Part shown: in pieces, positions 32,988-47,900 of the stretch
Layout: each line of letters starts with the position of its first letter
Position numbering within the stretch: position 1 is the first letter of the stretch
Assembly: GCA_025506515.1 (NCBI GenBank)
Contig: CM046447.1
Coordinates: 92,276,032-92,340,031 of the forward strand
Direction: 5' to 3'
Length of the DNA: 64,000 nt
Origin: Flaveria trinervia
Taxonomy: Eukaryota; Streptophyta; Magnoliopsida; Asterales; Asteraceae
Notes under the pieces: model-generated
The model's input: the letters and a program-made list of their open reading frames with translations, nothing else
Database searches by the model: none
Told to the model about the DNA's origin: nothing
Made by a program: the position numbers and the translations under genes

Positions 32988-35900
32988 ATGTCGAATTCCC
33001 GTGCCGGAGACGGAGGACCGATACCCAAAGGTATCAGCCTCGCCAACACCGTTCATTCCGAAGTCGCACCGTGCTTGCCGCTGCCGTCGCTTCCGGTGTT
33101 CTGTGGCGCCCTTGACCACGACCTGCGGTTGGTTGACGAGCCTGCCGGTGCGGTTAAGCTATCGAGGCGCGGTGACGTTGCGGATCAGGCTGGGAAGATA
33201 GCGAAACTGCTGCAGGAGACTGATGTGTCTTACTTGTGAGTTTTGGAAGTGTTTGAATTTTGAGGTTTGATGTGGTTGAGTTGTAGTTTAGGGTTTATGC
33301 CTTTCGTCGCGTACTGTTTGCTAATTAGAAGGTAAAATGACTTAATGAGCATGCAGATAGGGATTTGAATTTGCATTTGAAGCAATGCTGCTTGTTTCTA
33401 GACAGAAAGGTTCGAACTAGTGAGTTTTTCGAAATTTCAGTAGTAAGGAGGTCAGGTCTAGACTCCAGACTAGCGTGTAGTAGTTTTATCTCCGAAGGAA
33501 CAGGTTCCAGATAAAATAGAATAGTTGAAGCATGTTTAAGGATGGTTGTAGGCTTTATAGAATAGAATGAGGAGTGCACATGAGATTACTGATTACATGA
33601 GTGAAGAGATCACGTAGCCAAAATCAAAGAAGGATATCTCATGCTAATTGATATAATTCTTGTCAAATATGCTAATTGAATAGTGAAATCAAAGAAGATT
33701 AGGTCTTATCTGTATGTAATTACTTGTATGCCTAGGATATTGCTACGATAACTACACTTTACCAGTGTACGTGGCATGCGGTTAAGTCTCATTTTTTATA
33801 CAGCACCAGTTAACTGGGATTGTAAAGATGGTAATTCCACCTATGATCTATTGATAGTAATCCTGTATAGAATGTGAGGCTGGTTTAAGCCACATCTTTG
33901 TATACCCCAGTTTAATGGCACTTTTGCATGGTTTGTTATGCTTCCAACATTGTAGGAGTTCTATCCAGCGGGATCCAAAGTCTATATGTGTCGATTTGTA
34001 GTGCTGTTTGTATGAGAGCAATTTGCATAGAACTTGAATTGCATGTTAAGAAAGCAAATGAAATTAACAGTACTGAAAGTTGAAGCTTTTACTACATGCT
34101 TTGGCACGTTACATAAATCTGAAATTTGGAAGCAAGCATCGCAGAGTGTTTTGACTGTTTAATGCAAGTTCTAAGGGGTGTTATGCAAATAGTTGATTTT
34201 ACTAAATCTCTGTGTTCGCTGCTGAAGCACGATTGATGCATTATGTGATTTATGGAAATTTGTTGGCTATTATAATACAAATAGCTTTTTTCCCTCTTCA
34301 AACATCTTTTCATCATTTTATCTGATATAACTGCCAATCTTCATTCTAACTCCTTATTGGAATCTACATAAAGATTTGTGAAAGATAACATGAATGTCTT
34401 ATTTTTTTAAATTTATCTCTACCCTCTAGTCACATCATGTTGTGTTATTTGATTTATCAACTTCTATGAGCAGGAATCTTAAAACGGAGGCGGGGTTGTC
34501 ACCTTCTGGTTATGAAGAACATTTAGACCTTTACGATGAGGTTCTTAGGTGCAATTCTGAAGCATTTGAGCACATTGCTCCAGGTAAGCTTATGCCAATA
34601 TTTCTTTTAAACAACCTTGTATTTCCAGAATGTTTAATGGCTTAGTTTGAGGAAAGAATTTAAGCCATTATAGTGTATAAAGAATTCCTCTAGTTTTAGA
34701 ATTAGACCAAAATAGCATGAATGTTTAACATCTATCTTTAGCATTGTATGCTAGTTAGTTGTTATCAACCTATTTATGAACTAAACTTGGAAACAAACGA
34801 TTATTAAATACTTTTCTCTATTCATTTTCTTCATAATGTTAGGTAATGTAATAACTATGGTGACGTGGAAGTAATTGAGGCTGTCCCACGCCTAAGGGGA
34901 ATTTCGAATATTCGTATATGCCTACGATTCAACATTTGTACAAATTCTATAGTTCACACAGTAAAGCTTATGTATAAAATAAGCTAGTTACATAAAAATT
35001 ATAAGCAAGCATATACACCTAGTAGGCTAGTGATCGAAATGAAGGTTTTACTTTACCATCTATGTTGGATAAAGTCATTATTGTCATGTGATCCATTCTA
35101 TCCCATTCTCTCTTTGTGTGCTTCAATACCAATCCCATTCTATTTGTGTTCAATTATGTCCTTTAATTAGTCTTTATAAATCTATACCTTGCAAGCATGG
35201 CAGTTTCATTATATTTTACGCATACAAATTGTTTAGTGGTTTTCTCTTCTTTGGTGTCAACTTACTAAATTTGTTTAAAACCCTAAATATTGATAGATTA
35301 CACCTTCTAGATTGCAATTGTAGGTTATATAATTCAGAATATATTAATTAAGCATATTTTACCCTAATTACAACGTGAAATCATGAAAATAATATTATTT
35401 TCTAATAAATGAAGGTTTAGGACTTTAGGCAAAGCTATAACATTCATGATGTGAAAGACTTCTTATTAATATAGTTATTTCTAAATAAATAAAGAAAGAT
35501 TATGTTAAGTTATTTATAAATGTGAGTTTAATACATATTTATAAATCACATGACAAAGGCAATTTGACATGGCACAAGTTTAATCTTGATAGATATTGTC
35601 ATAATATGTGCATATATTGAGTGTGTAATACATAATTGATTTTAAAATAAAAAGAAACACCCACGCGTGTTGCGGCGTGTGCGCGTCGGAACTGCATACG
35701 TGTGCAAAGGTGAAAACCATATAACTAAAAGATAAAACGAAAGCATAGATAGAACTAAGCACGCAACAGGTTCGTAAATGTAGACAAGAAAAATCACGTT
35801 GCAACAAAAATAGGAAACAATATTGCATGGGTAGAATGATTGTATAAATCCGTTTATTACGCAACCTTTTTGAACTTTATTGCATTTAACTTTGTTGTAT

Positions 35901-38900
35901 CATGCCTTATTGCCCCAAACAAGATGATGCATTGGCCATGTAAGAATGAAATGAGTTAAGAAAGTTTAAGATGTTGGAAGTGTCATACAACACCATGTAG
36001 GAGATCTTAATGAAATTTATCAACTATGTTGTTTTTTTGCTTGTTCTCTTTCTTAATTTGCTCGTACGATATGTTTTACTTCCTTTTGTTTGTTTTTTTG
36101 TTCATTGGGAAAATCTCCATTGATCTTCCAGAATTCAAATGAATGGAGAAGACATTGTGTTGAATTTTGTAACGAACAAGACAAATAGTTCTTGCGTAGT
36201 GGCTTAAAATGCGAGCATTAGGAGCGCATAATGCAATGATGAGCTCATATCACTGTAGTTGACTTATTGCGATTCCATGATGTTTCTGATATGACACGTG
36301 ATGCGGTCTATGCAATGCATCATGTAGTTGACCAATATATGAACAAATTATACCATTGATTGCAATGGATCTGAGTTTTTCAAATCTTGTTGAACATATC
36401 CGAGCTTCACTTAAACAAATCAGAGCCTCAGTTAAACAAACATATCGATCGAGCAATGGGTTTTAGTATTTAAAAAAATTAGACCATCTATCGAACGAAT
36501 CTAACCAGAGATGATGAAGATGTCTTGTATTTTAGTATTTAAAAAATTAGACCATCTACAAACAATTTTGAAGTTTCTTTTAATAAAAAGCATTTCACAT
36601 ACGTATCAAGCATCGGATTTTGGATCAAAACGTGTCTGAGCACCATACGATTTTCAAAACCAAGCTTAGTGGTATGATTAGACATCATCCTTCTAAAAGT
36701 CAATCAACTCAAATATAATTAATTTTGATTAATAGTCTTCCAATTACATAGGTTCTTTTGTTGGTTATAAATATATATCCTTGTATTTCTCCTTATGGCT
36801 AGGCTTAGAAACATAGTCCAAATTCCCAAATTAGTAAAGTTTTAACACCATCAAAGTTTTTCCGTCATACAAATTGATTCTTTACCATCCATATATAAGT
36901 TCTATATTTACATCTCACAGTGATTGAATTAAAATATAAAATTGGCTATCCTTTGACATATCACCTTTGTTTTAGGGGATTATGAATTTTACCTGTGTCT
37001 TAGGGGCTGTTTGGCAATATCTGAATGATTAAATGCTGAACCAATAAGTAGTCTGAACCATTAAGTGTTGAACCATTAAGAGCTAGTATATCGTTTAACT
37101 ATTCAAAGGCAAATATCTGACCAATTCAGATAAGAGGTCTTAACCATTCAACATTAGACCTCTTAACCATTCAACATTAGTATAATGCTTAACCATTCAG
37201 AGGCAAATGTCTGAACCATTCAAACATTTGCTCACGAAACAAATAGTCTGAACCATTAAGTGCTGAACCATTCAGACATCTGAACCATTAAGAGGCTGAT
37301 TAAGAGGCTACCAAACAACCCCTTAGAAAGGCCCTCATATAGCTACTGTTGAGGTGTGAAGGCCTTTGGGTTTTTGGATGGAATTATGGTCCTGGCCTAT
37401 TGAAACTTCTTTAAACTCTAATTATGTTTATATATAGAGCATGTCATTGTATTGTAATCTTGTCCCTTGAGCTTAATAAAATACCTAGTTGCAGAGAGTG
37501 GACGTAGGTCATCTTGATCGAACCACTATAAATTCTCGTGTTTTTATTGCTTTCGTGTGCGTGCGTATAACATTTTGTTTATTTTCAATGTGTAAAGATA
37601 CCTAACAGTTACATGCCTTTGAGTGCGAGTCTAAAGCAACTCTATATGATGTTGGGAGTTCTTTTGACCACACAACTTAAAAAGTATCACTAAACTTGGA
37701 ACAAAGGAAGTATTGTACCGATTTTTCTTTATAGATGATACTTGCGGGACGACCTAAGTCAAAAACATTATATTCTTGTGAACCCCCTAAGGTAAAAGGT
37801 TTAGTGTTTTGATTTGATCTCTTTGTCTAAATGAAGTGTTGCTTCTAGGCCTTGTAAGCTCTTCAGCATCAATATCCTTATCTTACTCATTTGTGGAGAA
37901 AAAACTAATATGCTTTGAGTTGTACAATGTAGTCAATTAATCATTGTTTCCTTCATTGTTTTGTATCCTAAAAGGAAAGTTAAGGCTTTATGGGAAAACA
38001 TATTATGTGAGAAATATAGTTTTGGTAAACCTAGATTGTGTACTAAATGTTGGGCTAATAATAACATGTTTAGAAAAAGAGTGTAATGGGAAGGTTGATA
38101 TACGAGAAATCTAGAAAACTTGACCAACATTTATTATAATATTATAATAAGATGGTTCACCATCAATTTCAACTCGTAAATGTGCCAGATAAAAAAAGTA
38201 TTACAGTAAGAAAATATGCAAAATTGCTAATAGTTTTTGGAGACCAAAATAGAATTAAGAGCCATAAACGATTCGTGGGGCATCATGATTAATATAGATG
38301 GCTGTAACAACTTGCAGTTTTGTTAAATAGTGTTTACCTAACACAATTCTTGTAAGCACTCTCAAAGGTGTGAATTGGAAGTGTAACAAACTTGGGTTGT
38401 ATACTTGTGTTCCGAGTGTTTAAGCTTGTCAGTCCCCTCAACATTGATATTATAATTAGTGGTGTGTATGGAATTTTGATACGGACATAGTATTTACGGA
38501 AAAGCTTGATATGCCTACATTCTTTTTTTGGTACATTCTTCTTCATTATTGGCTCCGATATCCTTGATATGAAGGCCATTGAAGATATGAACCTCAAGCT
38601 CACAAAGTGTAGATGAAAAGAGGTAAAAACTAGGTATAACAAAGGAGCCTTGAAGATCATTTATCTTCTCACTTATTTTTAAAGCTATTTTCTATGGTCC
38701 TAAGATATGAAGCTATTTTGTAAACGATTTTTTTTCTCACATACTTTTTCTAAAATCATATGTGTGACCGTCATTAATAGAGGTTAAATTATGGTTTTAA
38801 AATTAGACTTGTTATTGCCTAGAGAATAATATTTTTGTATACACGTACTTCTTTGATTTTTGTGGTTGCGCACATGATTTTTGGTACCGAATTACTTCTA

Positions 38901-41900
38901 TATTAAAATTTTAGATTCGGGGTTGAATTCAGTGGAGGTGATTATAGCTTCGATTGACCCGCATAAAGTTAAATTTTAGATCTTCACATTGATTTGAAAA
39001 TCGTTAAGGTATTCTGTCTAGTAAAATGCATGAATATTGTTTCCAATAGTCTTCTTAGAAGATAATCACTTGGTTTTAATGTTATATTATCAAAAATATA
39101 AAGTGGCAGCAATTAAGTTATCTTAAAATTGCCTTGCTTATCTTTACTAAAATACTTAAGTTTCTCAGGTACTGCCATGGACCAAATGTATAACAATACA
39201 GTACCTAACAACAAAGTATCTGAAAGGAAGTCATTCATGCAAAATTTATCCACCTATAATGAAGCCCTTAAAGACAAAGGAGAAACTCACCGTCCGCAAG
39301 AGCATGTAGTTGGCACCACTCATTTGTTAGTTTATTTATTTTTCCATTTATACAATAATATGGGCATAATTATGAAGATGAATTTGCAGGATGTTATTAC
39401 ATCTGCATCTAGAAAACCAAAAGCCAAGAAGAAAACAAGTGATGATGCTGTGTTACCAACTGAACCAGATGAGTCTGAGCGTCAAGGTTCCCGTTTCGTT
39501 TTTTTTTCTTGTTTTCTATTGTTTGGAATGTCTTACTGAGATATTTAGGATCCATGACTCAATTGTTCAGATGCGGCTGTAGAAAGATTTTGTGAAGTCC
39601 TTGAGGATTTGCGTGGCAAAGCAGAAATTTCAGTCGATGATCGTGAAGAAGGTGAAGCAGAATGGTTAGTTTTGCATGTTAGCAACGTTAGAACTCTCGT
39701 GAAAGAAGTTATGTCGATCCGAGCAAACAATTTCCTACATTTGGTTCCTGTTGTTCATCTAGAGAGAACATTAAAAATTCTGGATCATCAGATCCACAGT
39801 GCTGAAGGCCTATCCATTACTCAATCTGAAAATGTATGTTCGTGATTTTGGCACTTTAATCTTGTTTCTTGTTTTCATATCTGGGATGCTTGAATAGTTG
39901 TTTAACAATGATTACATTACATGTGCTTACCTGATCACCTTTGACCGAGAAATTATGCTTTTCAAAGTTATTTTGTGTATCTATTAAATCAATCTCATAT
40001 ATGTTGTATTCTAGTTTTAGGAGATTTAGGAGATTCCTTAACCTGATGACGTTGTATCAATCTCATATCCGTTGTATACTAGATTTAGGAGATTCCTCTT
40101 GCTTGCCTTAAAGAATTTTCTTTTATATCACAAAATAAATAGATTTGTTTATTCGGGTAGGCTTCATATGTTCATACGAGGTATCATCAGTTACATACAG
40201 TCAAGAATTTCATTGATGTTAAGTGTTTCCATTTCCCCCCCTGCAATCATGTGTGCTTCTAAGTTGGTTTTAAGTTCATTCCTGTGGTCATCTAATGATG
40301 ATGCTTATATAGATCTGCACTTCACTTTATTTAACTTGAAGGTTTATATACCAAATCCTTGTCAGTTTTTGTCTGGGATGTTTGTTTTTTATTGCTGGCT
40401 AGATCATATTTTCCATGTGACCACTAACATTCACCGTTGACAGCGACATGTCTCTTCTAATTACAATTTTGCATCTACTGATAGACATCTCTGGTTGAGA
40501 GTTCAGGGGATGCTTGTTACTTATTTTTATGTTTTTTATTTAGTACTTTCTATTTGGGAGCAACCTCTCTATCTCTTGAGATAGACGTTAGGCTTGCCCT
40601 CATCCTACTTTCCCCAGACCCTACTATCTGAGTGAGATCCGTTGGGTAGGTTTGATTTAATACTTTATGCCAATATTGGATCTTCCCTGTGTTCCTCATG
40701 TTATGTTCTCATTGTTCTGCCACCAGGCCTTCCTTTGGCAACCTAATATGTATAATTAAAAATAATATTATCTTCTCCAGTCTATTTCAGATGTAATGTC
40801 TGCAATTGCGGTGGCACTTGAGTCCATCCATGCAGCTATTGGGATTATGGCTTATAGTGGCATGCCAAAGCAAATCTACAAGGAAGAGGTATCTGCCCTG
40901 GCTCAAAACCATACATTAATACTCTTCACCTTTTATTGGTGGCACATATGTAGCCATGGTTAATGTTGTGTTTCTCTTAATTTGTATATTAGATGATTGA
41001 AAGAATTGTGGAGTTCTCTAGACGACAAATAGCAGATGTCATGTCAGCTTGCAATCCAACTTATCGTACAGCTAACAAACCAACTGACAATGGCAGTTTG
41101 CAAGGTACTTGTGCATCCTGTATATGATGGGGATTTAAAAAGTTATTTTTCCATGATATAGCATCTAGAAATTCATGTATCAGTTTTTTTCCTGGCTGAT
41201 TTCTAACAAGTCCTTTTTTCAATCTCTGCCCCATGTTGCCTTTGACAGATGAAGATAATGATGATGATGATGACTACTATGATGAGGAGTTTGGAAGTGC
41301 TAGCAAGAGAAGGCGTATTTCTAAAAGTGCAAAAGTGAAAAAATCAGCATCAAACAAGTAAGTTTGGATAAGTTATCAAAGCTTACTTGCTGAAATGCAA
41401 ATGAGCTTTATGCTGATAATTTAAGGTTTTCTTGTTCTTAGGGCTGCTGCTGCTGCAGCTCATAACATACTTCAGAAACTGTGTACCATAATTGGTTTTC
41501 TGAAGGATTTGCTGGTGATAGAGCGCCTATCAGATAGCTGCATTTTGCAGCTTGTGAAGACATGTTTTTCAACTTTGTTGGTGGATAACATTCAACTTTT
41601 ACAACTGAAGGCAATCAGTCTAATTGGTGAGGTATGGAACATTTGCCTCTGTTTGCCTTGTATACAGGCTTAATTTTTCTTGATGAATGACGATTCTAAT
41701 TTTTGTTATCAATTGTCAGATTTTTTTTACGTATCCCCAGCATCGAGTTTATGTGATGGATGAACTACTTCATCTTCTTTTAAAGTTACCATTCTCAAAA
41801 AGAACTCCTAGAACTTATCACCTTGCTGATGAAGAACAAAGACAGATTCAAATGATATCCGCATTGTTGATTCGGTTGATTCATTGTAGTGTGAATCTTC

Positions 41901-44900
41901 CCTCTTCTTTGAGGGAAGCTTCTGACAGCAATCCATTGTTCAATATTGGAATTGATTCTAGTTATCCTCATAAATCCCAAGAGGCAGTAACCGAGGCATG
42001 TTGCCTTTTCTGGAGCCGAGTGCTCCAGCGATTTGCAAATACAAAGACTCAAAATCAAGAAGCATCTGAGTTCAAGCCTATGTTGGAAAACCTTGTTATG
42101 GATCTACTAGCAACATTGAATTTGCCTGAATATCCTGCTTCGACTCATATTCTGGAGGTATTTTGTAACTATCTTTACAACATGCAGGAATTTTTTGTGC
42201 TTTATTGTTAATGAAAATTGCTTTCAGGTTCTTTGTGTCCTACTGCTACAGAATGCTGGGCTGAAATCTAAAGATATTGCTGCTCGGACTACTGCTATTG
42301 ATATTCTTGGTACAGTTGCTGCAAGGCTAAAACGGGAAGCCGTCCTCTGTAAGAAGGAAAAGTTTTGGATTGTACAGGAGTTATTGGGTGGGGATGATAT
42401 TGATAATAGCCATCCAGATGATGCATGCTCTGTTTGTTTGGATTCAAAGATCGAAAAGCCATTGGTCCAGTGTGAAGGTTGTGAGAGATTATTTCATGTA
42501 GACTGTTTGGGAATAAGAGAACATGAAATTTCTGGTAGCAACTGGTTGTGTCAGGTTTGTCTCTGCAGAAACAACTTCTTTCATTACATTCTTACTGCAA
42601 GGCCCAGGGTAGGGATGAAGGTAATCACACTCGTAAGAAGTCAAAATCTACAGACACTGCTGATGTTACAAAATGGAGATTGTTCAACAAATGCTATTGA
42701 ATTACCTCCAGGATTCTGGGTCTGCTGACGATGTGCATATATTACTAGATGGTCTGTATTCTGTGCACTATTCACCATTTACTAGTCATATTAAAAATCC
42801 TTGGTCAGACAGATCTTCATTAATCATGGCAAGATGATATTTTGCAGGTTCTACATTTGTATGTGGTACAAAGAGGATCCCAGCAGTCAAGAGAAGTTTC
42901 TCTACTACCTTGCTAGGTTAAAATCAAAAGAAATTGTGCGTGGTTCTGTGATGAATTCATCTTTATTGACAAGGAGTTCTGTCAAGAAGATAACATTGGC
43001 CCTGGGACAGCATAGCTCTTTCTCAAGAGGATTTGACAGAATTCTTCACTTGCTTCTGGTCTGCTAGCTATCTTCTGTTGCTTTTATGTCATGTTGGACT
43101 ATTTGTGTTTCCTTTTTGACTGACTTTATCAATCACAGGCAAGTTTAAGGGAGGGTTCTCCTATGATTCGCGCTAGAGCATTGAAGGCGGTAAGTGAAGT
43201 TGTATAGCAAATTCTAGGGTTGTTATTTCATGGAAGAAAGTTCCCATTTCGGTTTTAGTAAATTATAACTGTTTTGTCCGTTTTAATGCTGTGAGCAGGT
43301 TAGTACAATTGTAGAGGCTGATCCAGAGGTTTTAGGTGATAAATATGTTCAGACAGCTGTTGAGGGAAGGTTTTGTGACTCTGCAATACTTGTACGAGAA
43401 GCAGCACTGGATCTTGTTGGTCGATATATTGCTTCACATCCTAATGTTGCTTTGAGGGTAATGGTCTTTTCAAATTTCTCGTTCTTACACATAGGTTTGA
43501 TTTTATCCTTTTCAGTTTACATCACTTATCTTCTCGTTTTCTTGCCAGTACTACGGGAAGGTCGCGGAGAGAGTGAAAGATACTGGAGTGAGTGTTCGGA
43601 AACGGGCCATTAAGATCATAAGGGATATGTGCACTTCCGATGCTAATTTCTTAGAGTTCAACAGTGCTTGCATTGAAATTATTTCTCGTATTAATGATGA
43701 AGAATCAAGCATTCAGGTAGCCTTGGCAAGGAAGGACACACATTACTTTCTTTTGCATCAGATGTTTCCCTTTTTCTCTTCTAATATTATTAATTATATC
43801 TTCGCTGATAGTTGTTCTCTCTTGGTTACAGGACATCGTGTGCAAGACATTCAATGAGTTCTGGTTTGAAGAATCTTCAGGTAGACAAGACCAAATTTTC
43901 GCAGAGGGTAGTTCCGTAACTGTAGAAATAGCAAAGAAGACTGAGCAAATGGTTGATATGCTTAGGAAGATGCCCAGCAATCAATTACTTGTCATTGTCA
44001 TTAAGCGGAATTTAGCACTTGATTTTTTGCCACAATCATCTAAGGCTGCTGGAATCAGTCCTGTGATGCTTGCATCAGTACGCAAGCGATGTGAGCTTAT
44101 GTGCAAGTGCTTGTTGGAGAAGATATTACGGGTATCCTTTTGTGTAGTTCTTTAATTCGCAATTTAAACACTGTTGAGTCTTGATACTTAATCTTTTCTT
44201 TCTCTAACCTTAACTGTGAATTGCAGGTAGAGGAAAATACTAATGAAGAGGAGGTGGGTGCTCTGCATTATGTGTTGCTCCTGCATGCTTTTTGTCTGGT
44301 GGATCCTACACTTTGTGCGCCGGCCTCTAATCCTTCTCAGTTTGTGGTCACATTGCAGCCCTATTTAAAGAGACAGGTTACTAATTATTGCTTTTGTTTA
44401 TATATAGCTCTCTGGAATTATTGTGCAAGTAGCACTGATTATCTATCACTTTTGATATTGCCTGGTTTTGTATAGAGCAACTTAAGTTATCAGCACCAAT
44501 AACTCAATAAGCGACTTTAGCATTAAATACATATATTTTTGTTGGTCTTTCCCTAGATCTTTACATTATATTCGCCTGTTATTTTGGAAGACAAGAGTAT
44601 TATATTGGTAAAATAATATATAAATAATCCGAAGATTGTTTTGAGTATAATTTCAGTAACTTTAGGGTAACCTCATTGTTACATCAAATATTTGAGCTGT
44701 TAGAGATAAAAGGAGACAAATTTCTCCTTTATACACTGTTTGATCTGTGCTCATTTAGCTTAGCATATATACATTTTATTACTCATTTCTTTCTTAAATC
44801 ATATATTATGAAAAGTGAGAATTTTATACAAAGTATTAATTTTGGATGATAGCTTGATTATGTTTGCATCAGGCTGACAATCGAGCAGTTGCACAGCTAG

Positions 44901-47900
44901 TGGAGAGTATAGTTTTTGTGATTGACTCCGTCCTGCCCTTGGTACGGAAGCTTCCTCAAAGTGTAATCGAAGATCTTGAACAAGATTTGAAGCAGATGAT
45001 TGTCCGACATTCATTTTTGACAGTCGTCCATGCTTGCATCAAGTACAGTGCATTTTTCCACCACTTTTAGCCTTAACTTTTTATTTGATAGTTATCAATG
45101 ATATTTGTATCTGTCGTATCACTGGTACACATTCTTACAAGTCATTGCCAGCTGTTGCCGAGTAATATGTTTGAATAGTAACTTCTAATTCTTGGTCGTA
45201 GGCATGTCTGTTATTTTACGTTTTGTAGAGTTGACATGGATTTTCATGAGATGTGACATAGATACTTGTTTATGTATTTTAACTGATTATCAACATTGAT
45301 AATGCTGTATCATGTTATCACTGCTACTGTCTGCATAAATGTCTGATTCATTGTTAGAACAATTCAGACCAGAGGGCATTTAGTTCAATGGTAGCAAGGT
45401 GTTGCGGTGTTCCTCTCAAGCGGTGTGGATTTAAGTCTGTCGGGGACAAATGGTGTAGACTAAGGAGTAGATTTAGTGGGTGTGTGAAAATTAGAACAAT
45501 TCAGAGTTGTGTTCATAGATTTCATGAATGAAAAGTTTAATTGTTTGAGTTAGCGAATTATTCTCTTTTAAATTGCAGTCCTACTGAAAATATAATTCAT
45601 GCTTTTCTATCACCATCAACTTTCTCAACTAGCTATCATTATATGTATTAATGATAATGATTTGTTTACCTACAGGTGCCTTTGCTCCATGAGCAAAGTA
45701 TCAGGGAATGGTGCATCAGTAGTTGGATATCTTATGCAGTTGTTCTTCAAGCGTTTGGATTCTCTGGGTTTTATAATGTACAGGTTGGTGACCCAATTAA
45801 AATGTCGAGATATCTTTTCATGGAACACAGTTGTCTTTTTGTCTCAACTGACAGATTTTTGTTCCTATATTATATGACAAACTATGTGGATCCTTGTGAA
45901 ACCTTTTAAACATTTTTTTCTTACGTGTATACTACTATTGTTCAACACACTATAATTTCTTTTTCATAATAGTCCATGATAAAGTATCTATTATTTTCTT
46001 ACTTTCCTGAGTTAGAAACAACTAAACTAACTTGTTCATGATTATTTTCAGCAAGTATGTCGGTCCCTTTTCTGTCTAGGATTGCTTATCCGCTATGGAA
46101 GTTTGTTGGTAGCTACGTCACAGTCCAGCAAACAGAATCTAGCTGTTTCTGATAGTCTTAGTTTGTTTAAAAAGTACTTCTATGCAGAAGATTTTGCTTT
46201 AAGGATTAGATCATTGCAGGTAATTCTTCCTGCTCTTTTTCTTCTGGCCTTTTTCACTATATCACTGAAATATGTTATCATGTCTGTAGGCATTAGGTTA
46301 TGTTTTAATTGCTCGGCCAGAATTTATGTTAGAGAAGGACATACAAAACATCTTAGAGGAAACACTCTCTTCTAGCGTTGATGATCGCCTGAAGGTAAAT
46401 ACATCATACCATTTTGAGTCTTTAAGTTGGAGAAAGGCCTTATCTGTTTCTTCTGAGGGATGACTCTGAGCTTGCAGCATGCTAATTTTTATTTTATTTT
46501 CAATTAATATTCTTCAGATGCAGTCACTACAGAACTTGTATGAGTACCTTCTAGACGCAGAACGCCAGATGGAGAATGATAAAGCTGAAAATGATACAAT
46601 TGCTTATAATACAGCTGCAGGCAGTGTGCCGGTTGCTGCAGGTGCTGGTGATACTAACATTTGTGGTGGAATAATTCAGTTATACTGGAATAGCATTCTA
46701 GGGAGATGTTTGGATTCAGACGAGGACGTGCGTCAATCTGCTCTTAAGGTGACTGGCTATTTTCATGTTTTCTGAAGTTATATGTGTCCAATGGTTCATA
46801 GTTGATGTTGATCTGCTCACCAGTATGAATTAGCCTTCAAAAGATGTAATCACTGTTTTTGGTAGCTTTTCGTGCTGTATTTCATCATGTCTATTCAAGA
46901 GGTCATTTCACTTGATTCAAAAAAGGTTGACCTGGTCATCTATCCAATCTTTACAACACACCAAACAGTATAACCTATAATAACTAGTTAAACTTATGAA
47001 ATCTAAAGCCTGAAAAATCAACGGTTGAAGTTGCACACTGAATACTTGGTACCTTCCACCTTTGTGACCAAGATTTTTATGTGTACTGCTCTTGATAAAC
47101 AGATTGTGGAAATTGTGCTGCGCCAAGGTCTAGTTCATCCCATCACTTGTGTGCCATACCTTATAGCACTTGAAACAGATCCACAAGAGGCGAACTCTAA
47201 GCTGGCTCATCATCTGCTGATGAATATGAATGAGAAGTACTTCCTTGCACCCCTTTTAATTTGTTATTATTTCTATAATCCAGATTTATTGCTTTTTTTT
47301 AAAAAAAGCAGATAGTTACGTACAATGGTGATTCCAGTCTTAATGTTCTCATGAATAATGTATGTAAGCCTATTTCCAGGTATCCTGCCTTCTTTGAAAG
47401 TCGTCTTGGGGATGGACTTCAAATGTCATTTATCTTCATGCAATCAATGAGTCGAAGTTTTTCTGAGAATTCAGGCCCAAAAGCCCAAACAAAGACACCT
47501 AATAATACGAAGGGAAAATCAGATGGTAGCTCCTTTTCTTATGCAAGATTGGGTGTTTCTCGAATTTACAAGGTTATCCGTGGAAATCGTGTGGCGAGAA
47601 ATAAATTTATGACCTCGATTGTTCGCAAATATGATACTCCAGTCTGGCATAACTCAGTGGTCCCTTTTCTGATGTTGGTTATTCTTCAATTCTATTCATA
47701 AATTCTTTGCTAGTGGTAATTATCATTTTTACTTGATTAAAATTTCTTCTTTTTCTCTCAGATACTGCACAGAGATCCTTTCTTTACTCCCTTTTTCATT
47801 ACCTGAGGAGCCTCTGTATTTGATCTATGCTATAAACAGAGTTATACAAGTTAGGGCTGGGGCAATAGAGTCCAACATGAAAACATTCTTGCATAAGCTG

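Larger units (their letters stand above)
34584..39168 (+). other. SCC2 intron 2 (4,585 bp), enlarged by insertions
   Basis: By far the longest intron of the gene. It contains a Harbinger MITE, a 261-bp solo LTR and a 30-bp direct repeat. The part 34800-36440 and the part 37613-39160 are AT-rich with no recognisable coding; the short open frames there lack family resemblance. A GC-rich motif near 35660-35700 (CACGCGTGTTGCGGCGTGTG) suggests another old repeat. Confidence 0.75.

Noticed and set aside
39306..39389. Read-through of SCC2 intron 3 (84 bp) as coding, since it is open in frame
   Set aside because: The translation (VVGTTHLLVYLFFHLYNN) is out of character for SCC2, and GTAGTT...TTGCAG splice sites keep the phase.
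42552..42566. A 14-base intron GTTTGTCTCTGCAG to rescue the SCC2 frame after the PHD finger
   Set aside because: Far too short to be spliced, and it would remove PHD cysteines; a missing A in the following run explains the slip better.
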